NCBI GenBank assembly: GCA_027307165.1
Contig: DAHUXM010000027.1
Coordinates: forward strand, 62,001-126,000
Direction: 5' to 3'
From: Gemmatimonadota bacterium
Lineage (GTDB): Bacteria > Gemmatimonadota > Gemmatimonadetes > Gemmatimonadales > Gemmatimonadaceae
Length of the DNA: 64,000 nt
Part shown: one piece after another, positions 36,325 to 45,657 of the stretch
How the letters are laid out: the number at the start of each line of letters is the position of its first letter
Numbering within the stretch: position 1 is the stretch's first letter
Program-made: the position numbers and the translations under genes
The notes under the pieces: generated by a model
Seen by the model: the letters and a program-made list of their open reading frames with translations, nothing else
Told to the model about the DNA's origin: nothing
The model's database searches: none

Positions 36325-38729
36325 GAGGCGGCGTGTCGGACCCAACGCCAGTCGCGAATCTCCGGCATGTCGTCGCCATGTTCATCTACATAGGCGCGAT
36401 GCTCGACAAGTCTGGAGTGAAAGAGATCCGCCGCCACGGATGCCGCGGCGTGATTCCTGAGACGCGGCACACGCGCAATGACATCCAGAGCCAGATTGTA
36501 CCGGTCAAGCTGGTTGAGCACGGTCATGTCGAATGGTGTAGTGGTCGTTCCCTCTTCCTTGTAACCGCGTACGTGCATGTTGTCGTGGTTTGTGCGGCGA
36601 TACGTGAGACGATGGATCAGCAGTGGATAGCCGTGAAAGGCAAATACTATCGGTCTGTCCCTGGTGAACATCGCGTCGAATTCGTCATCCGGCAAGCCGT
36701 GCGGATGTTCGCTGTTGGGCTGGAGCGCCATCAGGTCCACGACGTTGACGACACGCATGCGCAGGTCGGGTATGTGAGTCCGTAGCAGATCCACCGCCGC
36801 GAGGACTTCGAGCGTCGGCACATCGCCGCAGCATCCGAGCACCACGTCCGGGTCGGTGCCACCGTCGTTGCTCGCCCAGTGCCAGACGCCGAGCCCTCGT
36901 TCGCAGTGGGCCGTTGCATCTTCGATGTCGAGCCATTGGGGTTCGGGCTGCTTGCCTGCGACAATCACGTTCACGTAGTTCCTGGTGCGAAGGCAGTGGT
37001 CCGCCACCGACAGCAGACAGTTGGCGTCGGGCGGAAGATACACGCGCACCACATCGGCCTTTTTGTTCACCACATGGTCGAGAAATCCGGGATCCTGATG
37101 GCTGTTGCCATTGTGATCCTGCCGCCATACGTGTGAAGTAAGAAGGTAATTGAGCGACGCGATCGGCCGTCGCCACGGGATGTTGCGAGCCGTGGCGAGC
37201 CACTTCGCGTGCTGGTTGAACATCGAGTCCACAATATGGATGAACGCTTCATAGCAGGAGAAGAGGCCATGTCTGCCGGTAAGCAGGTATCCCTCCAGCC
37301 ATCCCTCGCACATGTGCTCGCTCAACACCTCCATCACTCTGCCGTCGGGTGCGACGTGCTCATCGCTCGGCAATATCTCGGCGGTTGACGTGCGATCCGT
37401 GACATCGAACAGTGCATCCAGCCTGTTGGAGCTCGTTTCGTCCGGCCCCATGATCCGAAAGTTGCGCGCGCTCATGTTGAGCCGCATTACGTCCCGGAGA
37501 AACGTGCCGAGTACGCGGGTGGATTCTGCGTCGACTGCTCCCGGCGCCGGTACGCTCACGGCGTAGTCGCGGAAGGCCGGCATTGCGAGGTCCTTGAGCA
37601 GCAGCCCGCCATTGGCATGCGGATTGGCGCTCATGCGGCGTGTGCCCGTGGGCGCGATGCCCGCGATCTCCGGAACGAGTGCGCCATTCTCATCGAACAG
37701 TTCTTCGGGACGGTAGCTCTTCATCCACTGCTCGAGCAACGCAACATGTCCCGGATTATCCGCAAATCCGGTGATCGGTACCTGGTGCGAGCGGAACGAT
37801 CCCTCCGTCTGCTTCCCGTCCACGAACCTGGGACCCGTCCAGCCTTTGGGCGAACGCAGCACTATCATCGGCCATGGGACGCGATGCGTGAAGCCGTGCT
37901 CGCGTGCGTCCTGCTGGATGCGCTTGATGTCGGCCAGAACGGTGTCCATGGTGGCAGCCATGAGCTGGTGCATCACATGTGGATCGTCTCCGGAGACGAA
38001 ACGAGGATCGTAGCCGTAGCCTCGCAGCAGCGACGTCAGCTCGTTGTCGCCGATTCGTGCGAGGACGGTGGGACCGGCGATCTTGTAGCCGTTGAGATGC
38101 AGGATCGGAATAACGGCGCCGTCCCGTGCGGGATCGAGGAATTTGTTCGAATGCCAGCTTGTCGCGAGCGCGCCTGTTTCTGCCTCGCCGTCCCCGATTG
38201 CGCAACAGACGAAGAGATCGGGATTGTCGAATACGGCGCCATACGCGTGCAGCAGCGAATATCCCAGCTCTCCGCCTTCATGGATGGATCCAGGTGTTTC
38301 CGGGGCGACGTGACTGGGTATGCCGCCCGGAAACGAGAACTGCTTGAACAGGCGCTGCAGACCAGCGGTATCGCGACTCACCATCGGATAGATCTCGCTG
38401 TACGTCCCCTCGAGGTATGTGTTGGCGACGACGCCCGGTCCGCCGTGGCCTGGACCGGCGATGAAGATCGCGTCGATGTCGTGAGTCCGGATCAGCCTGT
38501 TCATGTGCACGTACATGAAGTTCAGTCCGGGTGTCGTGCCCCAGTGGCCGAGCAGCCTGCGCTTTATGTGGTCGAGACTCAGCGGTGCGCGCAGGAGAGG
38601 ATTGGCGAGAAGATATATCTGTCCGACGGAGAGGTAGTTCGCGGCGCGCCAGTAGGCGTCCATCAACCGGAGTTCATCCGCGGAAAGCGGATTCCGGCTC
38701 GGCGCTTCATTCACAATGACGGTCGCCAT
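36321..38729 (-). CDS. xfp: phosphoketolase
   Basis: Encodes 802 residues, normal for xylulose-5-phosphate/fructose-6-phosphate phosphoketolase. Visible are the N-terminal [18 protein letters not shown], the family signature [16 protein letters not shown], the thiamine-diphosphate motif GDGEAETG and [17 protein letters not shown]. The enzyme splits xylulose 5-phosphate (and often fructose 6-phosphate) with phosphate into acetyl phosphate plus glyceraldehyde 3-phosphate or erythrose 4-phosphate. It is coupled to ackA. The 119-bp promoter gap upstream does not hold a clear copy of the recurrent operator. Confidence 0.96.
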   Translation of the reverse strand: MATVIVNEAPSRNPLSADELRLMDAYWRAANYLSVGQIYLLANPLLRAPLSLDHIKRRLLGHWGTTPGLNFMYVHMNRLIRTHDIDAIFIAGPGHGGPGVVANTYLEGTYSEIYPMVSRDTAGLQRLFKQFSFPGGIPSHVAPETPGSIHEGGELGYSLLHAYGAVFDNPDLFVCCAIGDGEAETGALATSWHSNKFLDPARDGAVIPILHLNGYKIAGPTVLARIGDNELTSLLRGYGYDPRFVSGDDPHVMHQLMAATMDTVLADIKRIQQDAREHGFTHRVPWPMIVLRSPKGWTGPRFVDGKQTEGSFRSHQVPITGFADNPGHVALLEQWMKSYRPEELFDENGALVPEIAGIAPTGTRRMSANPHANGGLLLKDLAMPAFRDYAVSVPAPGAVDAESTRVLGTFLRDVMRLNMSARNFRIMGPDETSSNRLDALFDVTDRTSTAEILPSDEHVAPDGRVMEVLSEHMCEGWLEGYLLTGRHGLFSCYEAFIHIVDSMFNQHAKWLATARNIPWRRPIASLNYLLTSHVWRQDHNGNSHQDPGFLDHVVNKKADVVRVYLPPDANCLLSVADHCLRTRNYVNVIVAGKQPEPQWLDIEDATAHCERGLGVWHWASNDGGTDPDVVLGCCGDVPTLEVLAAVDLLRTHIPDLRMRVVNVVDLMALQPNSEHPHGLPDDEFDAMFTRDRPIVFAFHGYPLLIHRLTYRRTNHDNMHVRGYKEEGTTTTPFDMTVLNQLDRYNLALDVIARVPRLRNHAAASVAADLFHSRLVEHRAYVDEHGDDMPEIRDWRWVRHAAS

Positions 38730-38848
38730 GTCGATTGCTCCATGGGAATTGCAGGATCAGGATGATCCCGCCGTCGTGTCAGTAACTGGCAGGACGGAAT
38801 ACGCCGATCCAGCGCACGCGACATGCCGCCGGATTGGCGACGTGCGGG

Positions 38849-39313
38849 TCAGAACTTCTCGCCTTTCGCCTCGCGCGCCTGACTGCCCACAGGCCGAATT
38901 CTTGTCCACATCGTGAAGAAGAACACCCCGATCGCGATTCCCTGCAGGAAGCCGGCCGCGACGATCGCGACGCGCAGCCACATTGCGGAGATGTTGAACA
39001 GGCTGGATCGCATTATTTCGCCACCGACCCGCGCGACGGTTCCGATCGTGATCAGCCAGTAAGCCGTCGCGGCCAGGCGCGGATCGTATTGCGCGTCTGT
39101 CTTGTCAGGACGCGGAAAGAGCCACAGCGCGACACCCATGATCATCATCATCACGAAGCCGACGAACAGCGCGTGCGTGTGAGCGCTGACGAGATATTCG
39201 TCCGGTGCCGCACCCTGGAATTCCCGGCGCGCGATCAGGTACCCGCCTATCGACAGCCCGATTGCCAGAAAGGCGATTGCGGTCTTGAGGTAACGGCGAA
39301 CGAGAGTGTACAC
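38849..39313 (-). CDS. mini heme-copper-oxidase-like membrane protein (H-x-H type)
   Basis: Encodes 154 residues from GTG 39313 with four hydrophobic helices. The second, AHTHALFVGFVMMMIMGVAL followed by WLFPRP, resembles helix X of CcoN/NorB, where the H-x-H pair binds the two hemes. It is far too short to be an oxidase subunit (about 470 residues). A related small protein is encoded at 51361. It is third in a minus-strand group with the ScdA-N/DUF542 protein and a cupin, which suggests a role in NO or oxygen handling. Confidence 0.65.
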   Translation of the reverse strand: MYTLVRRYLKTAIAFLAIGLSIGGYLIARREFQGAAPDEYLVSAHTHALFVGFVMMMIMGVALWLFPRPDKTDAQYDPRLAATAYWLITIGTVARVGGEIMRSSLFNISAMWLRVAIVAAGFLQGIAIGVFFFTMWTRIRPVGSQAREAKGEKF

Positions 39314-39361
39314 GTCGCGCTACGCGTCCGCGCTCATGCAGCGACGCTCATGCAACTGCAT

Positions 39362-39724
39362 TCATGCAGCTGCAGTCGTACGGCCGCCTGGCCTGGGCGT
39401 GATCGCCGCCAGTACGACGAACGGACCGTGGGGCGCGCGCATGCCGTGCAATTCGTTCGGCTCGTAGGTAACGACGCTTCCCGCCGAAACAGTCACGTCC
39501 TGTATCTCTCCATTGACCGGTCCGGAGATCACACCGGTGCCGCTCACCACTGAAAGAACGACGGTGGAAGTACTCGTGTGCATGGCCACGGAGTCGTCAG
39601 AATCAAATCGGAAGACTACTAGGCGCACATCTGGCGAGTCGTGCACGATCGCGCTTGCCGCGCGGCCAGCCGTCCCCGAAACTGCCTTGCCAGCGATCGC
39701 CAGGCAATCGTGTACATGCATCAT
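39362..39724 (-). CDS. single-domain cupin
   Basis: ATG 39724 overlaps the stop of the preceding gene (ATGA), so the longer open frame is rejected. The 120-residue product is a small cupin barrel: the first metal motif region is reduced (DDSVAMHTSTSTVVLSVVSG), the second is VTYEPNELHGMRAPHGPF with His-Gly-Met. The N-terminus has M-M-H-V-H-D. Metal binding is possible; function is unknown. Confidence 0.72.
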   Translation of the reverse strand: MMHVHDCLAIAGKAVSGTAGRAASAIVHDSPDVRLVVFRFDSDDSVAMHTSTSTVVLSVVSGTGVISGPVNGEIQDVTVSAGSVVTYEPNELHGMRAPHGPFVVLAAITPRPGGRTTAAA

Positions 39725-39951
39725 ACTGCCGCCCCTGTGCTGTGGCGCCGGCCGGCGACGACTGCGTTGAGTGCGTTCAGCAACGCAGCTGGATCTGCAC
39801 CGTCCCGCACCGCGGCGTCCTGAACGGAAACTGCACCACCGCAGCACGCATCTATCCCAAACTCGTTGAACACGTTTGTCGTGCCAGGGTGTGACTGTAT
39901 GACGTCGTTGACGACCGATGCGAAAGTTATGACTTCGTCTTGCAATGACAT
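39721..39951 (-). CDS. ScdA/RIC N-terminal (DUF542) single-domain protein
   Basis: ATG 39951 gives 76 residues; the TTG at 39987 is less likely. The motif FNEFGIDACCGG with a Cys-Cys pair is the hallmark of the DUF542 domain at the N-terminus of ScdA/YtfE (RIC) di-iron repair proteins, but the hemerythrin-like di-iron domain is absent. Such solo domains occur in NO-response loci. It heads the group with the cupin and mini-oxidase protein. On the minus strand TTGAAT and TACATT, 16 bp apart (about 39988-40018), could be its promoter. Confidence 0.82.
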   Translation of the reverse strand: MSLQDEVITFASVVNDVIQSHPGTTNVFNEFGIDACCGGAVSVQDAAVRDGADPAALLNALNAVVAGRRHSTGAAV

Positions 39952-40029
39952 GAGTGATGTCCGGATTTGATGAATCAATGTAGACAATTCGTGACCTGAT
40001 TCAAACTAGAGAACCGGGCGTTCCATCGG

Positions 40030-40069
40030 TGTCAGTGTTTCCCTGAGATGTCGCAACCCGTTGCCTGAC
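40030..40069. promoter_or_regulatory. recurrent tandem operator, copy 4 (nosZ / DUF542 gap)
   Basis: TGTCAGTGTTTCCCTGAG (40030-40047) is followed by TTGCCTGAC starting 22 bp after the first TTCCC. It lies in the 225-bp gap between DUF542 (start 39951, 79 bp away) and nosZ (147 bp away), so it could control N2O reduction and the NO-related genes together. Confidence 0.6.
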
Positions 40070-40176
40070 AAAAAAATCCGGGCTTGCCCGACTGTTTGCC
40101 GTATCCGGCGCCCGTACGTTCATCTCAATGCAGTTACTCACCCGCGCTCCACGCGAGCCATAAGCGAGGTAGTTGT

Positions 40177-42207
40177 ATGAAATCGTCGGTCAAGCTATAT
40201 GCGGCTGTCGGGTACATAGGCATCACCCTGAGCGGCCTTGCGTATGCCTGCGCGCCGAGTGTCAAGACGAATGCGTCCTCCGGCCTGCTGGCCGGTGACG
40301 CCGCGACTCGAACCTACGTGCCGCCAGGTTCGTATGACGAGTATTACGCCTTCCTGTCGGGCGGTTTCAGCGGCCAGGTAACGGTGTATGGGCTCCCATC
40401 GGGTCGTCTTTTCAAGCAGATACCCGTTTTTTCGCAATTTCCACAGACGGGTTACGGCTACAACGAGGACACCAAGGCGATGCTGACGACGACCTTCGGC
40501 CAGGTGCCGTGGGACGACTCGCATCACACGGAGATGTCGCTCACCGATGGCGTTCCGGACGGCCGCTGGCTGTTCATCAACGGTAACAACACTCCCCGCA
40601 TAGCCCGTATCGATCTCAAGAAGTTCGAGACCGAGGAGATACTCCAGATTCCAAACGCCGCGGGTGGCCACGCGTCACCGTTCGCGACGCCGGATACCAA
40701 ATACGTGGTGTCGGCGACGCGCTTCAGCGTTCCGATTCCACAGACCGACGTTCCCATCGACAGCTACAAGAAGAACTTCAAGGGAACCATCACGTTCGTC
40801 AGAGCCGACCAGCCAGGGAAGATGGACGTCGCCTTCCAGATCATGATGCCGGGATACGACTACGATCTCGGTCACGCCGGCAAGGGTCCGTCCGACGGCT
40901 GGTTCTTCTTCACGACGTACAACTCCGAAGAAGCGAATACGAAGCTCGAGGTGAACGCGTCACAGGCGGACAAGGACTACATCGCCGCGATCAACTACAA
41001 GCAGGCGGAGAAGTGCATCGCCGACGGAAAGGGAAAGAGTTTCGGCGGGAGCTACGTCCACAACTATATGAATCCGGCCACCGGGATCGCGACGAGCGAG
41101 ACGAAGACCGGTGTGACCATGTTGTATCCAGCCGATTGTGACGGTCTCGTATACTACCTGCCGACGCCGAAATCACCGCACGGTGTCGATATCGATCCGT
41201 CGGGCGAGTACATAGTTGCCGGTGGCAAGCTGGCTACCGTCATTCCCGTGCACTCGTACACGAAGATGATCAAGGCGATCGCCGACAAGCAATTCGAGAA
41301 GACGATCGACGGAATCCCGGTTCTCCGTTACCAGGCAGTCGTCGCAGGCGAAGTACAGAAGCCGGGCCTCGGCCCGCTGCACACCGAGTTCGACGGCAAG
41401 GGCAACGCCTACACCTCGATGTTCATCTCGTCCGAAGTCGTGAAGTGGAAGCTCGGCACGTGGCAGGTGCTGGACCGGATCCCGGTGTACTACTCGGTGG
41501 GACACCTGATGATTCCCGGTGGCGACAGCAAGAAGCCATGGGGCAAGTATCTCCTCGCGCTCGACAAGATCACCAAGGACCGCTACCTGCCCACCGGCCC
41601 GGAAGGATCGCGCTCGGCACAGCTGATCGACATCAGTGGCGACAAGATGAAGATGTTGCTGGACTTCCCGACGATGGGTGAGCCGCACTACGCGCAGGCA
41701 GTTCCGGCGAGCCTGCTGCAGCCCGGCTCGCTCAAGTTCCAGAAACTGACGGACAACCACAACCCGGATGTTACGACTGCGGAAGCCGCTGGCGGAATTA
41801 CACGCAAGGGCAAGCGCGTCGATGTGAAGATGATTGCGATCCGCAGTCACTTTGCGCCCGACAATCTGGAGGGTATCGAGCTCGGCGATACCGTGTACTT
41901 CCACGTCACCAACATCGAGCAGGACTGGAACATCGCGCACGGGTTCGCAGTGTTCGGTGCGAACACGTCCGGTGTCACACTCCCGCCAGGCGAGACGAGA
42001 ACCCTGAGATGGGTTCCGCAAGCAACCGGCATCTATCCGTTCTACTGCACGGACTTCTGCTCCGCGCTGCATCAGGAGATGCAGGGATACGTTCGAGTGT
42101 CCGCGCCGGAGATGCACGTTCCACTATCGGCGAACATCAGCAAGGTCGCACAGACGCAGAATGGCCGCATGCCTGCTGAGCATGGCGATCATGGCGAGCG
42201 CAGGTAG
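40177..42207 (+). CDS. nosZ: clade II (Sec-type) nitrous-oxide reductase
   Basis: ATG 40177 (GAGG upstream) starts a 676-residue protein with a Sec signal and a possible lipobox ending at Cys25 (GLAYAC), lacking the twin-arginine signal of clade I. CuZ ligands are visible as His116/His117 in DDSHHTEMS and in GGHASPF, KSPHGVDIDP, GPLHTEF and VGHLMIPGG. The C-terminal CuA domain has His588 (NIAHGFAVFG) and Cys624, Cys628, His632, Met635 (CTDFCSALHQEM). It reduces N2O to N2 in the periplasm. No nirS, nirK or norB is in the window, which fits a partial N2O-reducing rather than a fully denitrifying locus. Confidence 0.97.
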   Translation: MKSSVKLYAAVGYIGITLSGLAYACAPSVKTNASSGLLAGDAATRTYVPPGSYDEYYAFLSGGFSGQVTVYGLPSGRLFKQIPVFSQFPQTGYGYNEDTKAMLTTTFGQVPWDDSHHTEMSLTDGVPDGRWLFINGNNTPRIARIDLKKFETEEILQIPNAAGGHASPFATPDTKYVVSATRFSVPIPQTDVPIDSYKKNFKGTITFVRADQPGKMDVAFQIMMPGYDYDLGHAGKGPSDGWFFFTTYNSEEANTKLEVNASQADKDYIAAINYKQAEKCIADGKGKSFGGSYVHNYMNPATGIATSETKTGVTMLYPADCDGLVYYLPTPKSPHGVDIDPSGEYIVAGGKLATVIPVHSYTKMIKAIADKQFEKTIDGIPVLRYQAVVAGEVQKPGLGPLHTEFDGKGNAYTSMFISSEVVKWKLGTWQVLDRIPVYYSVGHLMIPGGDSKKPWGKYLLALDKITKDRYLPTGPEGSRSAQLIDISGDKMKMLLDFPTMGEPHYAQAVPASLLQPGSLKFQKLTDNHNPDVTTAEAAGGITRKGKRVDVKMIAIRSHFAPDNLEGIELGDTVYFHVTNIEQDWNIAHGFAVFGANTSGVTLPPGETRTLRWVPQATGIYPFYCTDFCSALHQEMQGYVRVSAPEMHVPLSANISKVAQTQNGRMPAEHGDHGERR

Positions 42208-42208
42208 A

Positions 42209-42817
42209 ATGATGTCACGCCTCACCCGCACGCTCACGGCGATTGCGTCGCTCGCTCTTGCAGGACTCTTCGTCCTTCCACTGTGGCGCGTGCAACTGGT
42301 CGCGCCGCAGTACCCGGAGGGACTGGGCATGCGGATCGGGATCAGCGGTGTCCACGGGACCATGCCGACGGATCTCGACAACATCAATGGTCTGAACCAC
42401 TACATCGGCATGAAGCACATCACGCCGTCCGCTATTCCCGAGCTGCGGTACATGCCGTGGATCGTTGGCGCACTGATACTGTTCGGGCTCATCGCGGCCA
42501 GCGTGGGCAGCAGAAAGTTGCTGCTCACCTGGATCGGCGGATTCGCCGTCCTTGCAGTGGCGGGACTGGCCGATTTCTGGCGTTGGGAATACGACTACGG
42601 CCACAACATCGATTTCGAGCACGCGATAATCAAGATCCCGGGGATGACATACCAGCCTCCGCTCATAGGCGTGAAGCAGCTGCTCAATTTCACGGCGATA
42701 TCCTGGCCGGATACCGGTGCGTGGCTGGCACTGGCTGCATTCGGGCTGGGTGTGCTGGCAGTCATCATGACGTTCAGGCAGCGCGCTCCGGCTGCTCAGG
42801 AACATGCGCACTCCTAG
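42209..42817 (+). CDS. nos-cluster integral membrane protein, unnamed
   Basis: ATG 42209 follows the nosZ stop by one base and is preceded by an AGG. The 202-residue protein has about five hydrophobic segments and a periplasmic motif INGLNHYIGMKHI plus FWRWEYDYGHNID, rich in His, Met and aromatic residues that could bind copper. Its position between nosZ and nosD fits the small membrane proteins of clade II nos clusters, where nosB or similar genes occur. I cannot assign it to nosB with certainty. It overlaps nosD by 14 bp. Confidence 0.7.
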   Translation: MMSRLTRTLTAIASLALAGLFVLPLWRVQLVAPQYPEGLGMRIGISGVHGTMPTDLDNINGLNHYIGMKHITPSAIPELRYMPWIVGALILFGLIAASVGSRKLLLTWIGGFAVLAVAGLADFWRWEYDYGHNIDFEHAIIKIPGMTYQPPLIGVKQLLNFTAISWPDTGAWLALAAFGLGVLAVIMTFRQRAPAAQEHAHS

Positions 42818-44081
42818 TTTGCTGCGCCCCGGCGCAGCCGCGCTGCTGTTGAGTCTTGCTGCCGTCACCACGCCAGCGCTGGCGTCGCCCGTGGGTGCTG
42901 CGCAGCAGGTCGTCAACGTGTCGCCAACCGGGCCGGTACGCAGCATACGGCAGGCGCTGACGATGGTCGCGCGCGGCGGCACGATCATCGTGCATCCCGG
43001 GGTCTACAGTGACACCACGATCGTGGTTTCGCTTCCGGTCACGATCATGGGAGAGAAGTATCCGGTCCTCGACGGCGACGGCGTGCGCCAGATAATGACC
43101 GTGACGGCGGATAGCGTCACGGTGCGCGGCATCGCATTTCGCAACGTCGGTGTCGCGTTCACGGAAGATCTCGCTGCGATAAAGGTCGTGCGAGCGCGCT
43201 ATTGCTCGATATCAGACAATCGCATCGACAACGGCTTCTTCGGTATCTACCTGCAGGAAGCCCAGTACTGCGCCGTGGTTTGCAACGTCATACGCGGCAC
43301 GCACGCGAGTGATGCCACATCCGGGAACGGTATTCACCTCTGGCACTCGCGCGACATAGTCATCCAGGGCAATCGAGTGTCCGGTCATCGCGACGGAATC
43401 TATTTCGAGTTCGTTCGTGCAACTCACGTTCATGACAATATCAGCATGGGGAATCTGAGATACGGGCTGCACTTCATGTTCTCCGACAGCTGCGATTACG
43501 AAGGCAATACCTTCCGGCACAACGGTGCGGGTGTGGCCGTCATGTACACGCACAACGTGCGGATGGTGGGCAATCACTTCACCGATAACACAGGCTCCGC
43601 CGCGTACGGCTTGCTGCTCAAGGAGATATCCGACAGCGAGCTCCGGGATAACATCTTTTCCGGTAATACGTCGGGGCTGTACGCAGATGGCGCCACGCGG
43701 CTGAACGCGCATCACAACACCTTTATCAACAACGGCTGGGCGCTCAAGCTCCAGTCCAGCACCGAGGATGCCACATTCACGGCCAACAACTTCGCTGGCA
43801 ACACGTTCGATGTGAGCACCAACAGTCGCTCGGCAAATTCGACTTTTCGCGGCAACTACTGGTCCGAGTATCAGGGATACGATCTCAACCGCGACGGTGT
43901 GGGAGATGTGCCGTACCGTCCAGTACGGCTCACGTCAGTCGTGGTTGCGAGATATGAGCCCGCGCTCATTCTGCTACGCAGCAACTTCCTGTTGTTGATG
44001 GACGCCGCGGAGCGAGTGCTGCCGGCTCTCACACCTGAAACGCTGGCCGATTCCGCGCCCGCGATGCGATGGGTAAAATGA
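42804..44081 (+). CDS. nosD: NosD, periplasmic copper-site maturation protein
   Basis: Encodes 425 residues with a signal peptide (LLRPGAAALLLSLAAVTTPALA). Right-handed parallel beta-helix repeats run through the body (GIYLQEAQYCAVVCNVI, GIHLWHSRDIVIQGN, GLHFMFSDSCDYEGN), and the family's NYWSEYQGYDLNRDGVGD motif is present near the end. NosD acts with NosFY to mature the CuZ site of NosZ. It overlaps the upstream membrane gene and nosF (ATGA). Confidence 0.95.
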   Translation: MRTPSLLRPGAAALLLSLAAVTTPALASPVGAAQQVVNVSPTGPVRSIRQALTMVARGGTIIVHPGVYSDTTIVVSLPVTIMGEKYPVLDGDGVRQIMTVTADSVTVRGIAFRNVGVAFTEDLAAIKVVRARYCSISDNRIDNGFFGIYLQEAQYCAVVCNVIRGTHASDATSGNGIHLWHSRDIVIQGNRVSGHRDGIYFEFVRATHVHDNISMGNLRYGLHFMFSDSCDYEGNTFRHNGAGVAVMYTHNVRMVGNHFTDNTGSAAYGLLLKEISDSELRDNIFSGNTSGLYADGATRLNAHHNTFINNGWALKLQSSTEDATFTANNFAGNTFDVSTNSRSANSTFRGNYWSEYQGYDLNRDGVGDVPYRPVRLTSVVVARYEPALILLRSNFLLLMDAAERVLPALTPETLADSAPAMRWVK

Positions 44082-44809
44082 AACGACCACTGCTACAGAT
44101 CATGAACGTGTGCAAGAGATTCGGCGCAATGGACATCCTGCGCTCGGTCGATCTCACCGTCGCGGCCGGCAGAGTCCTGGCAATCGTCGGGCCCAACGGC
44201 GCCGGCAAGACCACGCTCATCAAGTCGGTGCTCGGACTTACCCGGCCGGATGCAGGACGCATAACATTGATGAGCACCGACGTTCTGGGCGCGAACGCAT
44301 ATCGCGCCAGCATCGGTTACATGCCTCAGATCGCGCGCTTTCCGGAAAATCTAACAGGCGCGGAACTGATCGCGATGCTGAAGGACCTGCGCGGACCGAC
44401 GGCGCTGCTGGACACGGAGCTCATCGATTGCTTCGGGCTCGAGCAAGCTCTGGACAAACCTCTTCGCGTGCTGTCCGGTGGGACTCGGCAGAAGGTCAAC
44501 GCAGCAATGGCATTTCTGTTCTCGCCAGAGCTGCTGATTCTGGATGAACCGACCGCCGGTCTCGATCCGCTCTCGAGCAGCGTGCTGAAGGACAAGATTC
44601 TTGTGGAGCGCGGCGCGGGGAAGACGATCATGGTCACGTCACACATCATGAATGAGCTGGAAGAGCTGGCGGACGATGTTGCGTTCATGGTCGATGGCCG
44701 CCTGGCGTTCTCCGGAACACTCGACGATCTCAAGCGTGTAACGGCGCAGACGACGATGGAGCGGGCCGTGGCGGCGATGATGCTGCGCGACTGTGCGGAG
44801 GCGGCATGA
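44078..44809 (+). CDS. nosF: NosF, ABC ATPase for NosZ maturation
   Basis: I chose ATG 44078 because it overlaps the nosD stop (ATGA); ATG 44069 is in frame too. The 243-residue ATPase has Walker A GPNGAGKTT, signature LSGGTRQKV, Walker B LLILDEPTAGLD and the switch His in VTSHIMNE. With NosY it forms the transporter that works with NosD, in known systems delivering a sulfur species or copper for CuZ. Confidence 0.95.
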   Translation: MKRPLLQIMNVCKRFGAMDILRSVDLTVAAGRVLAIVGPNGAGKTTLIKSVLGLTRPDAGRITLMSTDVLGANAYRASIGYMPQIARFPENLTGAELIAMLKDLRGPTALLDTELIDCFGLEQALDKPLRVLSGGTRQKVNAAMAFLFSPELLILDEPTAGLDPLSSSVLKDKILVERGAGKTIMVTSHIMNELEELADDVAFMVDGRLAFSGTLDDLKRVTAQTTMERAVAAMMLRDCAEAA

Positions 44810-45594
44810 ACACGATGATGAAGGTTCTCAAGTATCAGGCGAGAGACGCCATCCGCAGCCGGTGGTTGATCGCCTATGCACTGTTCTTCCTCGTAGTGAC
44901 CGACGCGCTGCTGCGCTTCAGTGGCGATCCGGTCAAGGCTCAGCTGAGCCTCGTGAGCATCGTCCTCTTCGTCGTTCCGCTGGTCGCCATCGTATTTGGA
45001 ACCGTATATCTCTACAACGCACGGGAGTTCGTCGAGCTGATTCTCGCACAGCCCGTCGACCGTCGTCAGACGTACTGCGGCCTCTATCTTGGCCTCACAC
45101 TTCCGCTGATCGTAACCTTTGTCGTCGGTCTTGCGCTGCCATTCGTCTTGAACGGACTCGACGCGTTGGCCTGGGGCAGGCTCGCAGCGCTCCTCGTCGC
45201 CGGAACCGTTCTGACGTGTGTCTTCACAGCAATCGCGACGTCGATCGCCGTGAAGTGCGAGGACCGCTTGCGCGGCCTCGGAGCCGCGATCGGAGTGTGG
45301 CTGCTCGTCACCATCGTGTACGACGGATTCGTTTTGCTGGTACTGGCAGTTCTATCGGACTATCCGCTGGAGCGTGCGACCCTCGGACTGATGATGGCCA
45401 ACCCCATCGACATCGCACGGGTCGGCCTGCTGCTGAGATTCGACGGGGCCGCGATGATGGGTTACACCGGCGCCGTATTTCTCAAGTTCTTCAGTGGTTC
45501 CGCTGGAATGGTCGTCGCCACGCTTGCGCTGACGGCCTGGATCATCGCGCCAATCGCTTTCGGAGTGCGCGTGTTCCAGAGGAAGGACTTCTGA
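44806..45594 (+). CDS. nosY: NosY, ABC permease for NosZ maturation
   Basis: Encodes 262 residues with six hydrophobic segments, starting in an ATGA overlap with nosF. The N-terminal KYQARDAIRSRWLIAYALFF and EFVELILAQPVDRRQTYCG loop match NosY/ABC-2 permeases. It forms the membrane part of the NosDFY complex. The cluster then ends without nosL or nosR: the next gene 63 bp downstream is a plastocyanin. Confidence 0.92.
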   Translation: MNTMMKVLKYQARDAIRSRWLIAYALFFLVVTDALLRFSGDPVKAQLSLVSIVLFVVPLVAIVFGTVYLYNAREFVELILAQPVDRRQTYCGLYLGLTLPLIVTFVVGLALPFVLNGLDALAWGRLAALLVAGTVLTCVFTAIATSIAVKCEDRLRGLGAAIGVWLLVTIVYDGFVLLVLAVLSDYPLERATLGLMMANPIDIARVGLLLRFDGAAMMGYTGAVFLKFFSGSAGMVVATLALTAWIIAPIAFGVRVFQRKDF

Positions 45595-45657
45595 TCCGTA
45601 GTCAGAAGCACAGCAAGCACAGAAACTACGAAAACAACAATCTTACCGGATGGAATC

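Noticed and set aside
38750-38830. A sixth copy of the tandem operator in the phosphoketolase promoter gap
   Set aside because: The minus strand reads ATCGGCGTATTCCGTCC, which needs a 1-bp insertion and lacks the 22-bp-spaced second half-site.
39318-39369. Repeated TCATGCA units behind the cupin gene as a CRISPR-like or iteron array
   Set aside because: Only three short, irregularly spaced copies within about 50 bp; most likely chance plus a small hairpin.
39967-39978. FNR box TTGAT-GA-ATCAA upstream of the DUF542 gene
   Set aside because: The spacer is 2 bp instead of 4, so the half-sites would be on the wrong helical phase.
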